Part shown: piece after piece, positions 26,478 through 34,046 of the stretch
Layout of the letters: each line of letters begins with the position of its first letter
Numbering within the stretch: position 1 is the first letter of the stretch
Origin: Chloroflexi bacterium OLB13
GTDB taxonomy: Bacteria; Chloroflexota; Anaerolineae; Aggregatilineales; Phototrophicaceae
DNA: 63,178 nt
Reading direction: 5' to 3'
Assembly: GCA_001567485.1 (NCBI GenBank)
Contig: JZRA01000028.1
Coordinates: 1-63,178, forward strand
Translations under genes and position numbers: made by a program
The notes under the pieces: generated by a model
What the model was told of the DNA's origin: nothing
The model's database searches: none
Seen by the model: only the letters and a program-made list of their open reading frames with translations

Positions 26478-27533
26478 TTAGCCGATGATGTTCATCGGGA
26501 TCGCGTCTGCCTGCTGCATCAACGTCACGCTCACACGCGCGGCGATCTGCTGCGCGATCTGCGAAAATGCCTGCCCGGCCGGGCTGTCCGGCTCAGTGAC
26601 GACCACCGGCCGCCCAAAGTCACCGCCCTGACGGACGGTCGCTTGAAGCGGCACACGGCCGAGGAACGTCGTTTCGCGTTCCGCAGCGAGCCGCTCACCA
26701 CCGCCTTCCCCGAAGAATTCGCCGGCCATGTTCTCGATCACACCGAGAATCGGCACGTTCAGTTGATCGAACATCGCCATGCTTCGCAGCGCGTCACCGA
26801 CCGCCACTTCCTGCGGCTGCGTCACGATCACCGCGCCTGTCACCGAGAACTGCTGAGCAAGGCTCAGCGGTGCATCGCCGGTTCCCGGCGGGAGGTCGAC
26901 GATCATGTAGTCGAGGCTTTCGCCCCACTCCACGTCGCGGAAGAACTGCGAGATCGCGCTGTGCAGCATCGGCCCACGCATAATCATCGGTTTGTCCGGC
27001 GAGGTCAGGAAGCCGGTGCTCATCACCTTGACTCCGTACACCTCGATTGGAACCATCTTGGTGCCGATGACACGAGGCCGCCCCGTGGTCAGCCCGACCA
27101 TCTGCGGGATGTTCGGATTGGTGATGTCCGCGTCGATCAGGCCAACGGTCGCCCCGGCCTCGGCCAGCGCCACCGCGATGTTCGTGGACACCGTACTCTT
27201 GCCGACGCCTCCCTTGCCGCTGCTCACAGCGACAATGCTGCGGATGCCCCCGATGTTCTGGCGGCCCAAGCGGCGATCTGTCGGGACGAGCGAGTCCCAC
27301 TTGATGTCGAGCTTCGTGATGCCCGGCACCTTCCCGATGATCGCCTCGTTGCAGCGCGTTTCAAACACGTTCTTGAGCGGGCATGCCGGCGTCGTCAACA
27401 CAATCGTGAAGACGGCGGTGTCCCCCTTGATCTCGAGATCGCGCACCATGCGCAAACTGACGATGTCACGGTCAAGTTCCGGCTCGATCACCGTGCTGAG
27501 CTGCTGCATCACAAGCTCGTTCGTCGTACTCAT
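26478..27533 (-). CDS. Mrp/NBP35-type P-loop ATPase with N-terminal DUF59 domain
   Basis: Fe-S cluster carrier of the Mrp/ApbC group, 351 residues. DUF59 domain at about 1-90 (IEPELDRDIVSLRMV, TTPACPLK), deviant Walker A SSGKGGVGKSTVSTN, switch region DADITNPNIPQM, and VDLPPGTGDAPLSL. Oddity: after VIENMAG the sequence runs directly into EFFGEGGGERLAAE, and the CxxC pair that usually binds the bridging cluster is missing. It may act as a regulatory ATPase or use other ligands. It lies 11 bases after the split photolyase genes on the same strand. Confidence 0.88.
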   Translation of the reverse strand: MSTTNELVMQQLSTVIEPELDRDIVSLRMVRDLEIKGDTAVFTIVLTTPACPLKNVFETRCNEAIIGKVPGITKLDIKWDSLVPTDRRLGRQNIGGIRSIVAVSSGKGGVGKSTVSTNIAVALAEAGATVGLIDADITNPNIPQMVGLTTGRPRVIGTKMVPIEVYGVKVMSTGFLTSPDKPMIMRGPMLHSAISQFFRDVEWGESLDYMIVDLPPGTGDAPLSLAQQFSVTGAVIVTQPQEVAVGDALRSMAMFDQLNVPILGVIENMAGEFFGEGGGERLAAERETTFLGRVPLQATVRQGGDFGRPVVVTEPDSPAGQAFSQIAQQIAARVSVTLMQQADAIPMNIIG

Positions 27534-27544
27534 TTACCTGCTCC

Positions 27545-27982
27545 CTAGCTTCCTAATACGTTGTCCTTCACAGCGTTCCAGTAGTAGGTGAAACGCCTCA
27601 AATCCAGCTTGCGCGGCGCATGGACGAACGGCGTGCGCTCGATGATGTCCACGCTGAGCCGCCCCTCTGACCTCTGCGCGATTTGAGAGACGATCTGCGC
27701 ATGGCGGGGACTTGGGCTGGAACTCGTCACAATACGATTAGACCCGTGTTTCGCCGCGAAGTCTGTGACTTCAGATACACTATCCCCGCGCCGGATCGTC
27801 ACCGGCAGTTCAAGCAAGCACTCATAGATAAAGACGATGCGCTTGAAGCTAATCTTCCATTCGCGCAGCAATTCATCGTCAAAGACGAATATCGCAGGCG
27901 CATCAGGGTGAGACACCAGCGCAGGGCTGAGCGGACTCAGATCGTCCCTATGAACCCATACAACCGTACGCTCCAACGTCAT
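27545..27982 (-). CDS. Stand-alone photolyase alpha/beta (N-terminal) domain protein
   Basis: 145 residues resembling the N-terminal Rossmann-like domain of DNA photolyase/cryptochrome: VVWVHRDDLSPLSPAL at the start, AIFVFDDELLREW, the IVFIYECLLELPVTIRRGD segment and a following TDFAAKHGSNRIV. In ordinary photolyases this part precedes the FAD domain in one chain. Here it is a separate gene downstream, overlapping the FAD-domain gene by four bases (ATGA). Antenna-binding residues cannot be judged by eye. Confidence 0.72.
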   Translation of the reverse strand: MTLERTVVWVHRDDLSPLSPALVSHPDAPAIFVFDDELLREWKISFKRIVFIYECLLELPVTIRRGDSVSEVTDFAAKHGSNRIVTSSSPSPRHAQIVSQIAQRSEGRLSVDIIERTPFVHAPRKLDLRRFTYYWNAVKDNVLGS

Positions 27983-28842
27983 CGTCTCCCCCGTCCTCGT
28001 CCCCGTCCGAACGACCGGCGATCCTCTCCGCCAAAGACCGACGGATCAGCATTCGGGAACAACCGCCGCTGCTGGCGCTCATAGCTGCCTTCAAAGTCGC
28101 ATCGGCCGTACAGCGGACATTCCTTGCAGTACTCGCCCTCCGTGTACTTCTCAAGGTTCTCCCGATTGAATACATACGGCTTGGCGCTGAACGTGCTAGC
28201 CACCCACTGCCACGACAGATTATTGCTGGCCGGATCGCCGTCGATCAAGTGCGACAAGAACCACCGCGCTCCTGCTTGCCACTTCACGCGCCGCCAGTGT
28301 ACGACATAAGCCGCCAGCCACATCCGCACATGATGATGCAGATAGCCGGTCTCGTACAGCGCGCGCACAAACGCGTCGATGCACGGCAGCCCCGTATCGC
28401 CGGCAGTAATGTCGTCCGGCAGTTGATCGGCATAGCGTTCCCGATCCCAACCGGTCTTGTACGGTTCGCGGTCGTCCCAAATGCCGTCGCCGATCTCCGC
28501 ATACACGCGCTGCCAATAGTCGCGCCACGCAAGCTCGTTGACGAACTTCTCGGCGTCCTCTGACAGACGTTCCTTAGCAACCGCAGCATCGCGCACTTCC
28601 GCCAGCGACAGCACGCCGTGCCGGATATAAGCGGACAACCGCGACACCGGCCCATGCACGTAATTCCGCGACGCCTCGTAGTCCTTGCCTTTACCGAGTT
28701 TCGCGAGCTGAGCCTCAGCGGCCGCGCGCCCGCCGCGCGTTTCGCTCACGTGGTCGTCAACCGCTGCGGCCTCAGCGAACTCGTCGCGTAGGTACGCAAT
28801 AAGCTCGTCCCGATTCGCAAAATCGCGCTTCAAGTCCATCAT
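27979..28842 (-). CDS. Stand-alone photolyase/cryptochrome FAD-binding domain protein
   Basis: 287 residues matching the C-terminal catalytic FAD domain of photolyases: SRLSAYIRHGVLSL, FVNELAWRDYWQRVY, TGLPCIDAFVRALYETGYLHHHVRMWLA, a HWRRVKWQAGARWF segment and DGDPASNNLSWQWVASTFS. The C-terminus has YCKECPLYGRC (Cys-x2-Cys-x5-Cys), hinting at a metal or Fe-S site, then an Arg/Gly tail. The alpha/beta domain is encoded by the next gene. The product may be a two-subunit photolyase or a cryptochrome-like sensor. Confidence 0.82.
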   Translation of the reverse strand: MMDLKRDFANRDELIAYLRDEFAEAAAVDDHVSETRGGRAAAEAQLAKLGKGKDYEASRNYVHGPVSRLSAYIRHGVLSLAEVRDAAVAKERLSEDAEKFVNELAWRDYWQRVYAEIGDGIWDDREPYKTGWDRERYADQLPDDITAGDTGLPCIDAFVRALYETGYLHHHVRMWLAAYVVHWRRVKWQAGARWFLSHLIDGDPASNNLSWQWVASTFSAKPYVFNRENLEKYTEGEYCKECPLYGRCDFEGSYERQQRRLFPNADPSVFGGEDRRSFGRGRGRGRR

Positions 28843-28854
28843 ACTTGCCGCTCT

Positions 28855-30117
28855 CTACTTGACCCCGAGCGCAGCCGCGAAACGCTCCAAGGCCGCTATA
28901 CCGTTCGCGACGCCGTCTTCATCACGGATACATGCCCCAAGTTCGGAGGCACGCTCCGCATACGACGGTGTTTCGACGAGTTCCTTGAGCCGGAAAGCCA
29001 GCGATTCGCGGGTCAGCACCGGCTTTAGGATCGGTTCCGGCCCCGCGCCGCTCTCATGCACGCGACGGCCCCAAAACGGTTGATCGGCCATGTGCGGCAC
29101 GATCAACGTTGGCTTGCCTGCGCGCAGGCCCGCGGCGGTCGTCCCTGCCCCGCCGTGATGCACGACCGCGCTGACCTGCTGCATCAGCCAGTCATGCGGC
29201 GCGCGGTCGATAACGCACACACGTTCCGGCGCGGCGGCTTGATGCTCCACCGCCCAGCGCGACATCACGACGGCGCGCACGCCTGCTATCTCGACCGCAT
29301 CGCAGATCAACGCAAACAGCCCCGCCGGATCACGACTGTTCATGCTCCCGAATCCAATGTAGATCGGCCGCGGCGACTGGCTCACGGCATCCATGAGCGC
29401 CGCCGGTGGCGTCCACTCGCTCGCCTCGTCAAGAAACCAGTAGCCCACCGTCGCGCTGAGTTCCGGGTAATCCGCCGGGTGCGGCACGATATGGCTGCTG
29501 TACGCGTTGATGAGCGGGACGTCGCGCAGGCGGCGCACCATATCGAGCATCGAGATGGTCGGCATGCCCAGCCGTTCGCGCATGTCGGCCACTGGCTTCT
29601 GCACCATCCGGACGATCATACGCTGTGCGAACAACCCGAACCAGCGGTTCAGTCGGCTGTCTCGCCGGGTAAGCGGGTTCATTGACGCGGCAGCCGACCG
29701 GGTCGGGCGATAAGGCTGAAGCGCCGCCTCGATCAAAGGCCGCTTGTACTTCTCGGCAATCACCTGCGCGAAAGGTGTCGAGACGAAGCCCGAGACCAGC
29801 AGGTCACAGTCGCCTCCATGCGCCTCGAGTGATCGTGTCATATCGTCGCTGTGCGAATGCAGCAGCTTGCGCATCACACGAAGCTGAACCTGTGGATTCG
29901 TCCCCCGCTCCGACCACTCGACCGCGTCCGCGGTGCTCATCATCGCGTCCATGTCGAGGCCCGGGTGCGTGGTGAAGCCATAAGACTCGACCCACGGCAC
30001 GAAGTTGGCCCCACAAAAGATCACGACCTCGTGGCCGGCGTCACGCAGGCCGCACGCGAACGCCAATGCAGGTTGAACGTCGCCACGCGTGCCAAACGCA
30101 ATCAGGTTGATTCTCAT
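28855..30117 (-). CDS. GT1-family glycosyltransferase (UGT / sterol-glucosyltransferase type)
   Basis: 420-residue GT-B enzyme. N-terminal acceptor domain begins NLIAFGTRGDVQPALAFACG. The C-terminal donor domain has PIYIGFGSMNSRD and the nucleotide-sugar signature VVHHGGAGTTAAGLRAGKP followed by DQPFWGRRV. This pattern is shared by sterol glucosyltransferases and macrolide or flavonoid UGTs; the acceptor is probably a lipid or isoprenoid but is unknown. I start at ATG 30117 (RINLIAFG follows). It lies just after the nuo-operon terminator. Confidence 0.87.
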   Translation of the reverse strand: MRINLIAFGTRGDVQPALAFACGLRDAGHEVVIFCGANFVPWVESYGFTTHPGLDMDAMMSTADAVEWSERGTNPQVQLRVMRKLLHSHSDDMTRSLEAHGGDCDLLVSGFVSTPFAQVIAEKYKRPLIEAALQPYRPTRSAAASMNPLTRRDSRLNRWFGLFAQRMIVRMVQKPVADMRERLGMPTISMLDMVRRLRDVPLINAYSSHIVPHPADYPELSATVGYWFLDEASEWTPPAALMDAVSQSPRPIYIGFGSMNSRDPAGLFALICDAVEIAGVRAVVMSRWAVEHQAAAPERVCVIDRAPHDWLMQQVSAVVHHGGAGTTAAGLRAGKPTLIVPHMADQPFWGRRVHESGAGPEPILKPVLTRESLAFRLKELVETPSYAERASELGACIRDEDGVANGIAALERFAAALGVK

Positions 30118-30130
30118 CGCATCCCCAGAT

Positions 30131-30166
30131 AAAACGAACGCCTGAATCGACAATCGACGCAGGCGT
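30131..30166 (-). terminator. Terminator after the nuo operon
   Basis: Stem ACGCCTG (30138-30144) and CAGGCGT (30160-30166) enclosing a second TCGA/TCGA pairing; on the minus strand it is followed by TCG then TTTT. It lies about 30 bases after the nuoI stop. Confidence 0.65.
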
Positions 30167-30196
30167 CCGATAATCACTCGATCTCAGCGGCCCTCC

Positions 30197-31060
30197 CTAG
30201 TTGTCGCCGCCTTCTTGCTTGGCCTTCTTGCGGGCCAGCGCCGCTTCACGCTTGGCGAGACGCTCGGCCTTCTTGCGCTCCTCCTCAGCCTCATCCACCA
30301 CCGGCGCGGGCGCATCGGCGACGGCCTCAGCGACCGGCGCAGCAACATCCGCAGCCGCTGGTGTTTCAGCCGCGGTACTCGCTTGGGGCGCGGGGGCGGC
30401 GGCAGGCTGCGCAGCAGCGGCGGCCCGTGCCGCGGCCGCTTCACGCTTCTTCCGTTCCTTGATGACGTCGATGTGTTCCCACCCGCCGCGTGCTTCGGCT
30501 TCTTCCGTGGCGGTCGTCGGGGCGATCGACTTCCAATAGCTGAACGGCTTGATCAACCGCTCGTGATCGTGGATGTGTACCGTCGTCCGATCGTAGCTCG
30601 CCAGCTCGTAGTCGTGATCCATCTTGATCGCATCGAACGGGCAAAATTCCATGCAGAACCCGCAGTTCATGCAGATGTCGATGTCGATGTAGAACTCATC
30701 GGGCCGAGGCACCGGACGGCCGGTGTTCGGATCGGACGCACGCACGATCCAGATACACTGCGGCGGGCATACTTTCGCGCAAATGCCGCACGCCGTGCAC
30801 CAGTCCGCGCCGGGGGCATCCGGGTGATCATCATCATTGACCACCAGAAACGGCACAAAACGAAAACGTTCCGGCACCGCGATCTTCTCGTCAGGGTACA
30901 TGGACGTGAAGATGCCTTTAGTCTCCGGCCCCTGCCGAATCTGGAAATTGTCCACCGCTTTGGTGTACTTCCGCAGGCCGTACCTGATTTCGTCGGTGTA
31001 CGTCGCGAAGAAGTGCTTGATCGTGATGCCAAGGCCCTTGAGAATTCCCATTCCGTACAT
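30197..31060 (-). CDS. nuoI: NADH-quinone oxidoreductase subunit NuoI with charged C-terminal tail
   Basis: Ferredoxin-like complex I subunit carrying the two [4Fe-4S] clusters N6a and N6b. Both ligand motifs are complete: CTACGICAKVCP (about 89-100) and CMNCGFCMEFCP (about 131-142). 287 residues, longer than the usual 140-200, because of an Ala/Pro-rich then Lys/Arg/Glu-rich tail from about 205 onward, ending LARKKAKQEGGDN. Last gene of iscX-nuoB-nuoCD-nuoI. Located on the cytoplasmic arm at the membrane interface. Confidence 0.94.
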   Translation of the reverse strand: MYGMGILKGLGITIKHFFATYTDEIRYGLRKYTKAVDNFQIRQGPETKGIFTSMYPDEKIAVPERFRFVPFLVVNDDDHPDAPGADWCTACGICAKVCPPQCIWIVRASDPNTGRPVPRPDEFYIDIDICMNCGFCMEFCPFDAIKMDHDYELASYDRTTVHIHDHERLIKPFSYWKSIAPTTATEEAEARGGWEHIDVIKERKKREAAAARAAAAAQPAAAPAPQASTAAETPAAADVAAPVAEAVADAPAPVVDEAEEERKKAERLAKREAALARKKAKQEGGDN

Positions 31061-31071
31061 GCAGAGATCTC

Positions 31072-32943
31072 CTAGCGATCTGTCTCACCCAGCACGATGT
31101 CGATACTTCCCAAGATCGTGACGACATCAGCGATCTTCATGCCGCGTGTCATCGGGCCGAGTGCGGTGAGGTTAATGAAGCTTGGCGCGCGAACATGATA
31201 GCGCCACGGGTTCTGCGTACCTTTGTCATCGCCGTAGCTGACGACGTAATAGCCAAGCTCGCCCTTCGGGTTCTCGACGCGACCGTACGACTCGCCGGGT
31301 GGAACGCGCGGGCTGTACGCCTGCGTGCCGGACACAATCGGCTCGCCTTTCGTCTGTTCAAGGCGCGGCAGGATTTGACGCAAGATACGCAGCGATTCCC
31401 GCATTTCCTGCATGCGCACGGCATAGCGGTCGAAAATGTCGCCGTTCTTGCCGACCACAATATCGAAATCGAGTTCGGGGTAGATGCTGTACGGCTCAGC
31501 GCGCCGAACATCATAAGCCACGCCGCTGCCGCGCAGCAGCGGCCCTACCGCGCTCAGGTTGATCGCGTCTTCGGCCGGCAGAACCCCAACGCCGATGCAG
31601 CGTTCGCGTAGAATTTCGTTCTCCGTCAGATAGCGGTCGTACTCGTCGATAAACCGCGGCAGGCGTTCGTTGATCATCTGGCTGAGAAACTGCATCGTGT
31701 CGTAGTCACGAACACGATCATTGACCATTGTCGCCATGCTTTTGATGCGCTCAGGGATGTCCTTGAACACGCCGCCAAATCGCATGTAGTTACACATCAT
31801 GCGTGAGCCGGACGCGGCCTCGAAGAAGTCGAGGATCTTCTCACGCTCGTTGTTCGCGTACAGCATCGGCGTGAAGAACGCGCCGAGGTCGTTCAAAAGG
31901 AAGCCGATCGACCACAGGTGGTTGACGATACGGGTCAGCTCGGCCATCAGCACGCGGATCACCTCCGCGCGGTAGGTCGGCGGGCTGTAGCGTGGGCCGA
32001 GGGCCATTAACTGCTCAACCGCAATCGCATAGCCGAGGTTGTTACCCATACTGCTCAAGTAGTCGAGCCGGTCGGTGTACGGCATGTTCATCAGGTACGT
32101 GTTGCGTTCACCGATCTTCTCGTGGTTGCGGTGCAGGTACCCCATCACCGGTTCGAGGGTGTTGATCGACTCGCCGTTCAGCGAGATGATCATCCGGAAC
32201 ACGCCGTGCGTACTCGGGTGATGCGGCCCCATATTGACAACCAGCGTGTCTGTGCGGACGCCGTCATCCATCGCGTGCATTTCGACGTCGACACCGGCCA
32301 TCTTATACAGCGACTCTTCGGATATATCCGTCAGCTTCGCGAGGTCGAAATCAGCCGGGTAGCGCACGTTCTTGCCGAAGACGTTCTTTTCTTCGGAGCG
32401 GTGCACCCCGCCGCCATCCGGCCAACGGCTGTCGAACGGCTTAAGCTCATCCTCGTAGTACGCTTCCTTCCAATCCTTGCGCATCGGGTGGCCGTCGAAC
32501 CCCTCCCAAAGCAGGATACGCTTTAGGTTAGGATGTCCGTCGAAATGGATGCCGTACAGGTCGTAGGCCTCGCGCTCTTGGAAGTCCGCCCCGCGCCAAA
32601 CCCCGACAAGAGACGGAAGTTTCGCGTTCTCGCGGTCGGTCTGCGCTTTGAAGTTAAGCGCGGTTCCGCCCGAAATCCGATAGGCGTGATAGACCATCTC
32701 AAGATGGTCGCCATAACCGAGGTAGTCAACGGCCGTTGCGCTCGACAAAAAGTCGTAGCCCAGCTCATCCTTGATCGTCTGGGCGACCTCGACCAACTTG
32801 GCCGGGTCAACGATCACGCCCTGAAAGCCGGGGCGGGTATCGGCGCTGACCGCGCCGGGGAATTTCTCTAGCAGGTACGCGGCCGCATCTTCGGGCGTGC
32901 CGGTCTTGAGGGTCTCTACTGGCTCTGCTGCGTGATCAACCAT
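31072..32943 (-). CDS. nuoC: Fused NADH-quinone oxidoreductase subunit NuoCD
   Basis: Single 623-residue chain joining the 30-kDa (NuoC) and 49-kDa (NuoD) subunits of the quinone module. NuoC part at about 1-190, with WRGADFQEREAYDLYGIHF and HPNLKRILLWEGFDGHPMRKD. NuoD part from about 235, with NMGPHHPSTHGVFRM, GYLHRNHEKIGE and YTDRLDYLSSMGNN. The ending LGSIDIVLGETDR matches NuoD, including the quinone-site His/Tyr region. Such fusions are known in several phyla. Middle gene of the cluster. Confidence 0.96.
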   Translation of the reverse strand: MVDHAAEPVETLKTGTPEDAAAYLLEKFPGAVSADTRPGFQGVIVDPAKLVEVAQTIKDELGYDFLSSATAVDYLGYGDHLEMVYHAYRISGGTALNFKAQTDRENAKLPSLVGVWRGADFQEREAYDLYGIHFDGHPNLKRILLWEGFDGHPMRKDWKEAYYEDELKPFDSRWPDGGGVHRSEEKNVFGKNVRYPADFDLAKLTDISEESLYKMAGVDVEMHAMDDGVRTDTLVVNMGPHHPSTHGVFRMIISLNGESINTLEPVMGYLHRNHEKIGERNTYLMNMPYTDRLDYLSSMGNNLGYAIAVEQLMALGPRYSPPTYRAEVIRVLMAELTRIVNHLWSIGFLLNDLGAFFTPMLYANNEREKILDFFEAASGSRMMCNYMRFGGVFKDIPERIKSMATMVNDRVRDYDTMQFLSQMINERLPRFIDEYDRYLTENEILRERCIGVGVLPAEDAINLSAVGPLLRGSGVAYDVRRAEPYSIYPELDFDIVVGKNGDIFDRYAVRMQEMRESLRILRQILPRLEQTKGEPIVSGTQAYSPRVPPGESYGRVENPKGELGYYVVSYGDDKGTQNPWRYHVRAPSFINLTALGPMTRGMKIADVVTILGSIDIVLGETDR

Positions 32944-32966
32944 CGTATCGCTCCCTATCGTGTCAC

Positions 32967-33803
32967 CTAGTTGGCCTTCGCAGCATCACGGGCGCGCTTA
33001 CGAGCCAAAGCCGCGAGCCGCCGCTTGAGGATCTCTTCCCTGCGTGGATCTTCGGCGATCTCCGCCGGCGCCGCCGCCGCGGCCTTCGTGACCTTGCTCG
33101 GGACGGCCTTCACCTTCTTGACCACCGGCGGAAGCTCACGCACGTAGGTCGGTTCGCCGCGCGCCGCGAGTTCGGCCTGCCGGCGGATCAAATCCATCTG
33201 CCGTGGGTCGATGATGTCCGGCCCCAGAATGGGGATCGGGGCGGGTTCGCTCGGGCCGACGCCGTACCACGGCACATCATCGAGATTCGCCAGCGACTGG
33301 CCGTCGATCTTCTTCTGCAGCGCGATCAAACCGTAGAGCAGCGCTTGCGGGGTCGGCGGACAGCCGGGGACATACACATCCACGGGCAGATACTTGTCGA
33401 TCCCGCTGACGACGTTGTAGCCTTCTTTGAACGGGCCGCCACCCGATGCACATGCGCCCATCGCCAGAATGTACTTCGGCTCCGGCATCTGGTTGTACAG
33501 CCGCACAATCGGAACGATCATCTTCTTGGTGACCGTACCGCTGACAATCATCAGGTCAGACTGGCGCGGCGTCGCGCGCATCACTTCCATGCCGAAGCGG
33601 CTCAGGTCGAAGCGAGAGGCCGCCGTGCCGATCATTTCAATCGCGCAGCAGGCCAAGCCAAACAACATCGGCCACATCGAGGAACGCCGGCTCCAGTTAT
33701 AGATGCGGCTCAAGCTGGTGACAGCTACATTACCTTGCATCTCCGCCGGCAGGGGGAACTCCGTATCATGTACATGCTTGAGGTCGAGTTCCTTACTGCT
33801 CAT
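32967..33803 (-). CDS. nuoB: NADH-quinone oxidoreductase subunit NuoB with C-terminal extension
   Basis: Carries cluster N2 next to the quinone site. Ligands visible in FGLACCAIEM (tandem Cys), ACASGGGPF and VPGCPPTPQALLYG. 278 residues against the usual 160-220: an extension after about 205 is rich in Ala/Lys/Arg and ends RRLAALARKRARDAAKAN, resembling the tail of NuoI in the same operon. Its ATG overlaps the iscX stop (ATGA). Confidence 0.95.
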   Translation of the reverse strand: MSSKELDLKHVHDTEFPLPAEMQGNVAVTSLSRIYNWSRRSSMWPMLFGLACCAIEMIGTAASRFDLSRFGMEVMRATPRQSDLMIVSGTVTKKMIVPIVRLYNQMPEPKYILAMGACASGGGPFKEGYNVVSGIDKYLPVDVYVPGCPPTPQALLYGLIALQKKIDGQSLANLDDVPWYGVGPSEPAPIPILGPDIIDPRQMDLIRRQAELAARGEPTYVRELPPVVKKVKAVPSKVTKAAAAAPAEIAEDPRREEILKRRLAALARKRARDAAKAN

Positions 33804-34003
33804 ACACCGCTGCTCTCCTCATACCAATCCCGAAGGATCGCCTCCAACAGACCTTGATTAGCCATCGCAGGATCGTCGGAAAAATCCGGCAGGGCGATGA
33901 CCCACTGCTCTAGCTGCTCTATGCCAACACGTTCGAGGTCTACGTCTGGATGCGCCTCCCTTAAGGCAAGCGCAATCTCATAGCTCGCGTCCCAAGTCAA
34001 CAT
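33800..34003 (-). CDS. iscX: IscX-family Fe-S assembly protein
   Basis: 67-residue acidic protein with the IscX pattern: LTWDASYEIALALREAHPD, the loop DLERVGIEQLEQWVIAL, and PDFSDDP followed by LEAILRDWYEE. IscX binds iron and the cysteine desulfurase IscS and tunes cluster assembly. Here it is the first gene of the nuoB-nuoCD-nuoI operon and is translationally coupled to nuoB, with no iscS or iscU nearby, suggesting it supports complex I cluster insertion. Confidence 0.87.
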   Translation of the reverse strand: MLTWDASYEIALALREAHPDVDLERVGIEQLEQWVIALPDFSDDPAMANQGLLEAILRDWYEESSGV

Positions 34004-34046
34004 CGGCGTTAGTTTAACCTACGTTTCGCACACTTTGCCAGAACAC

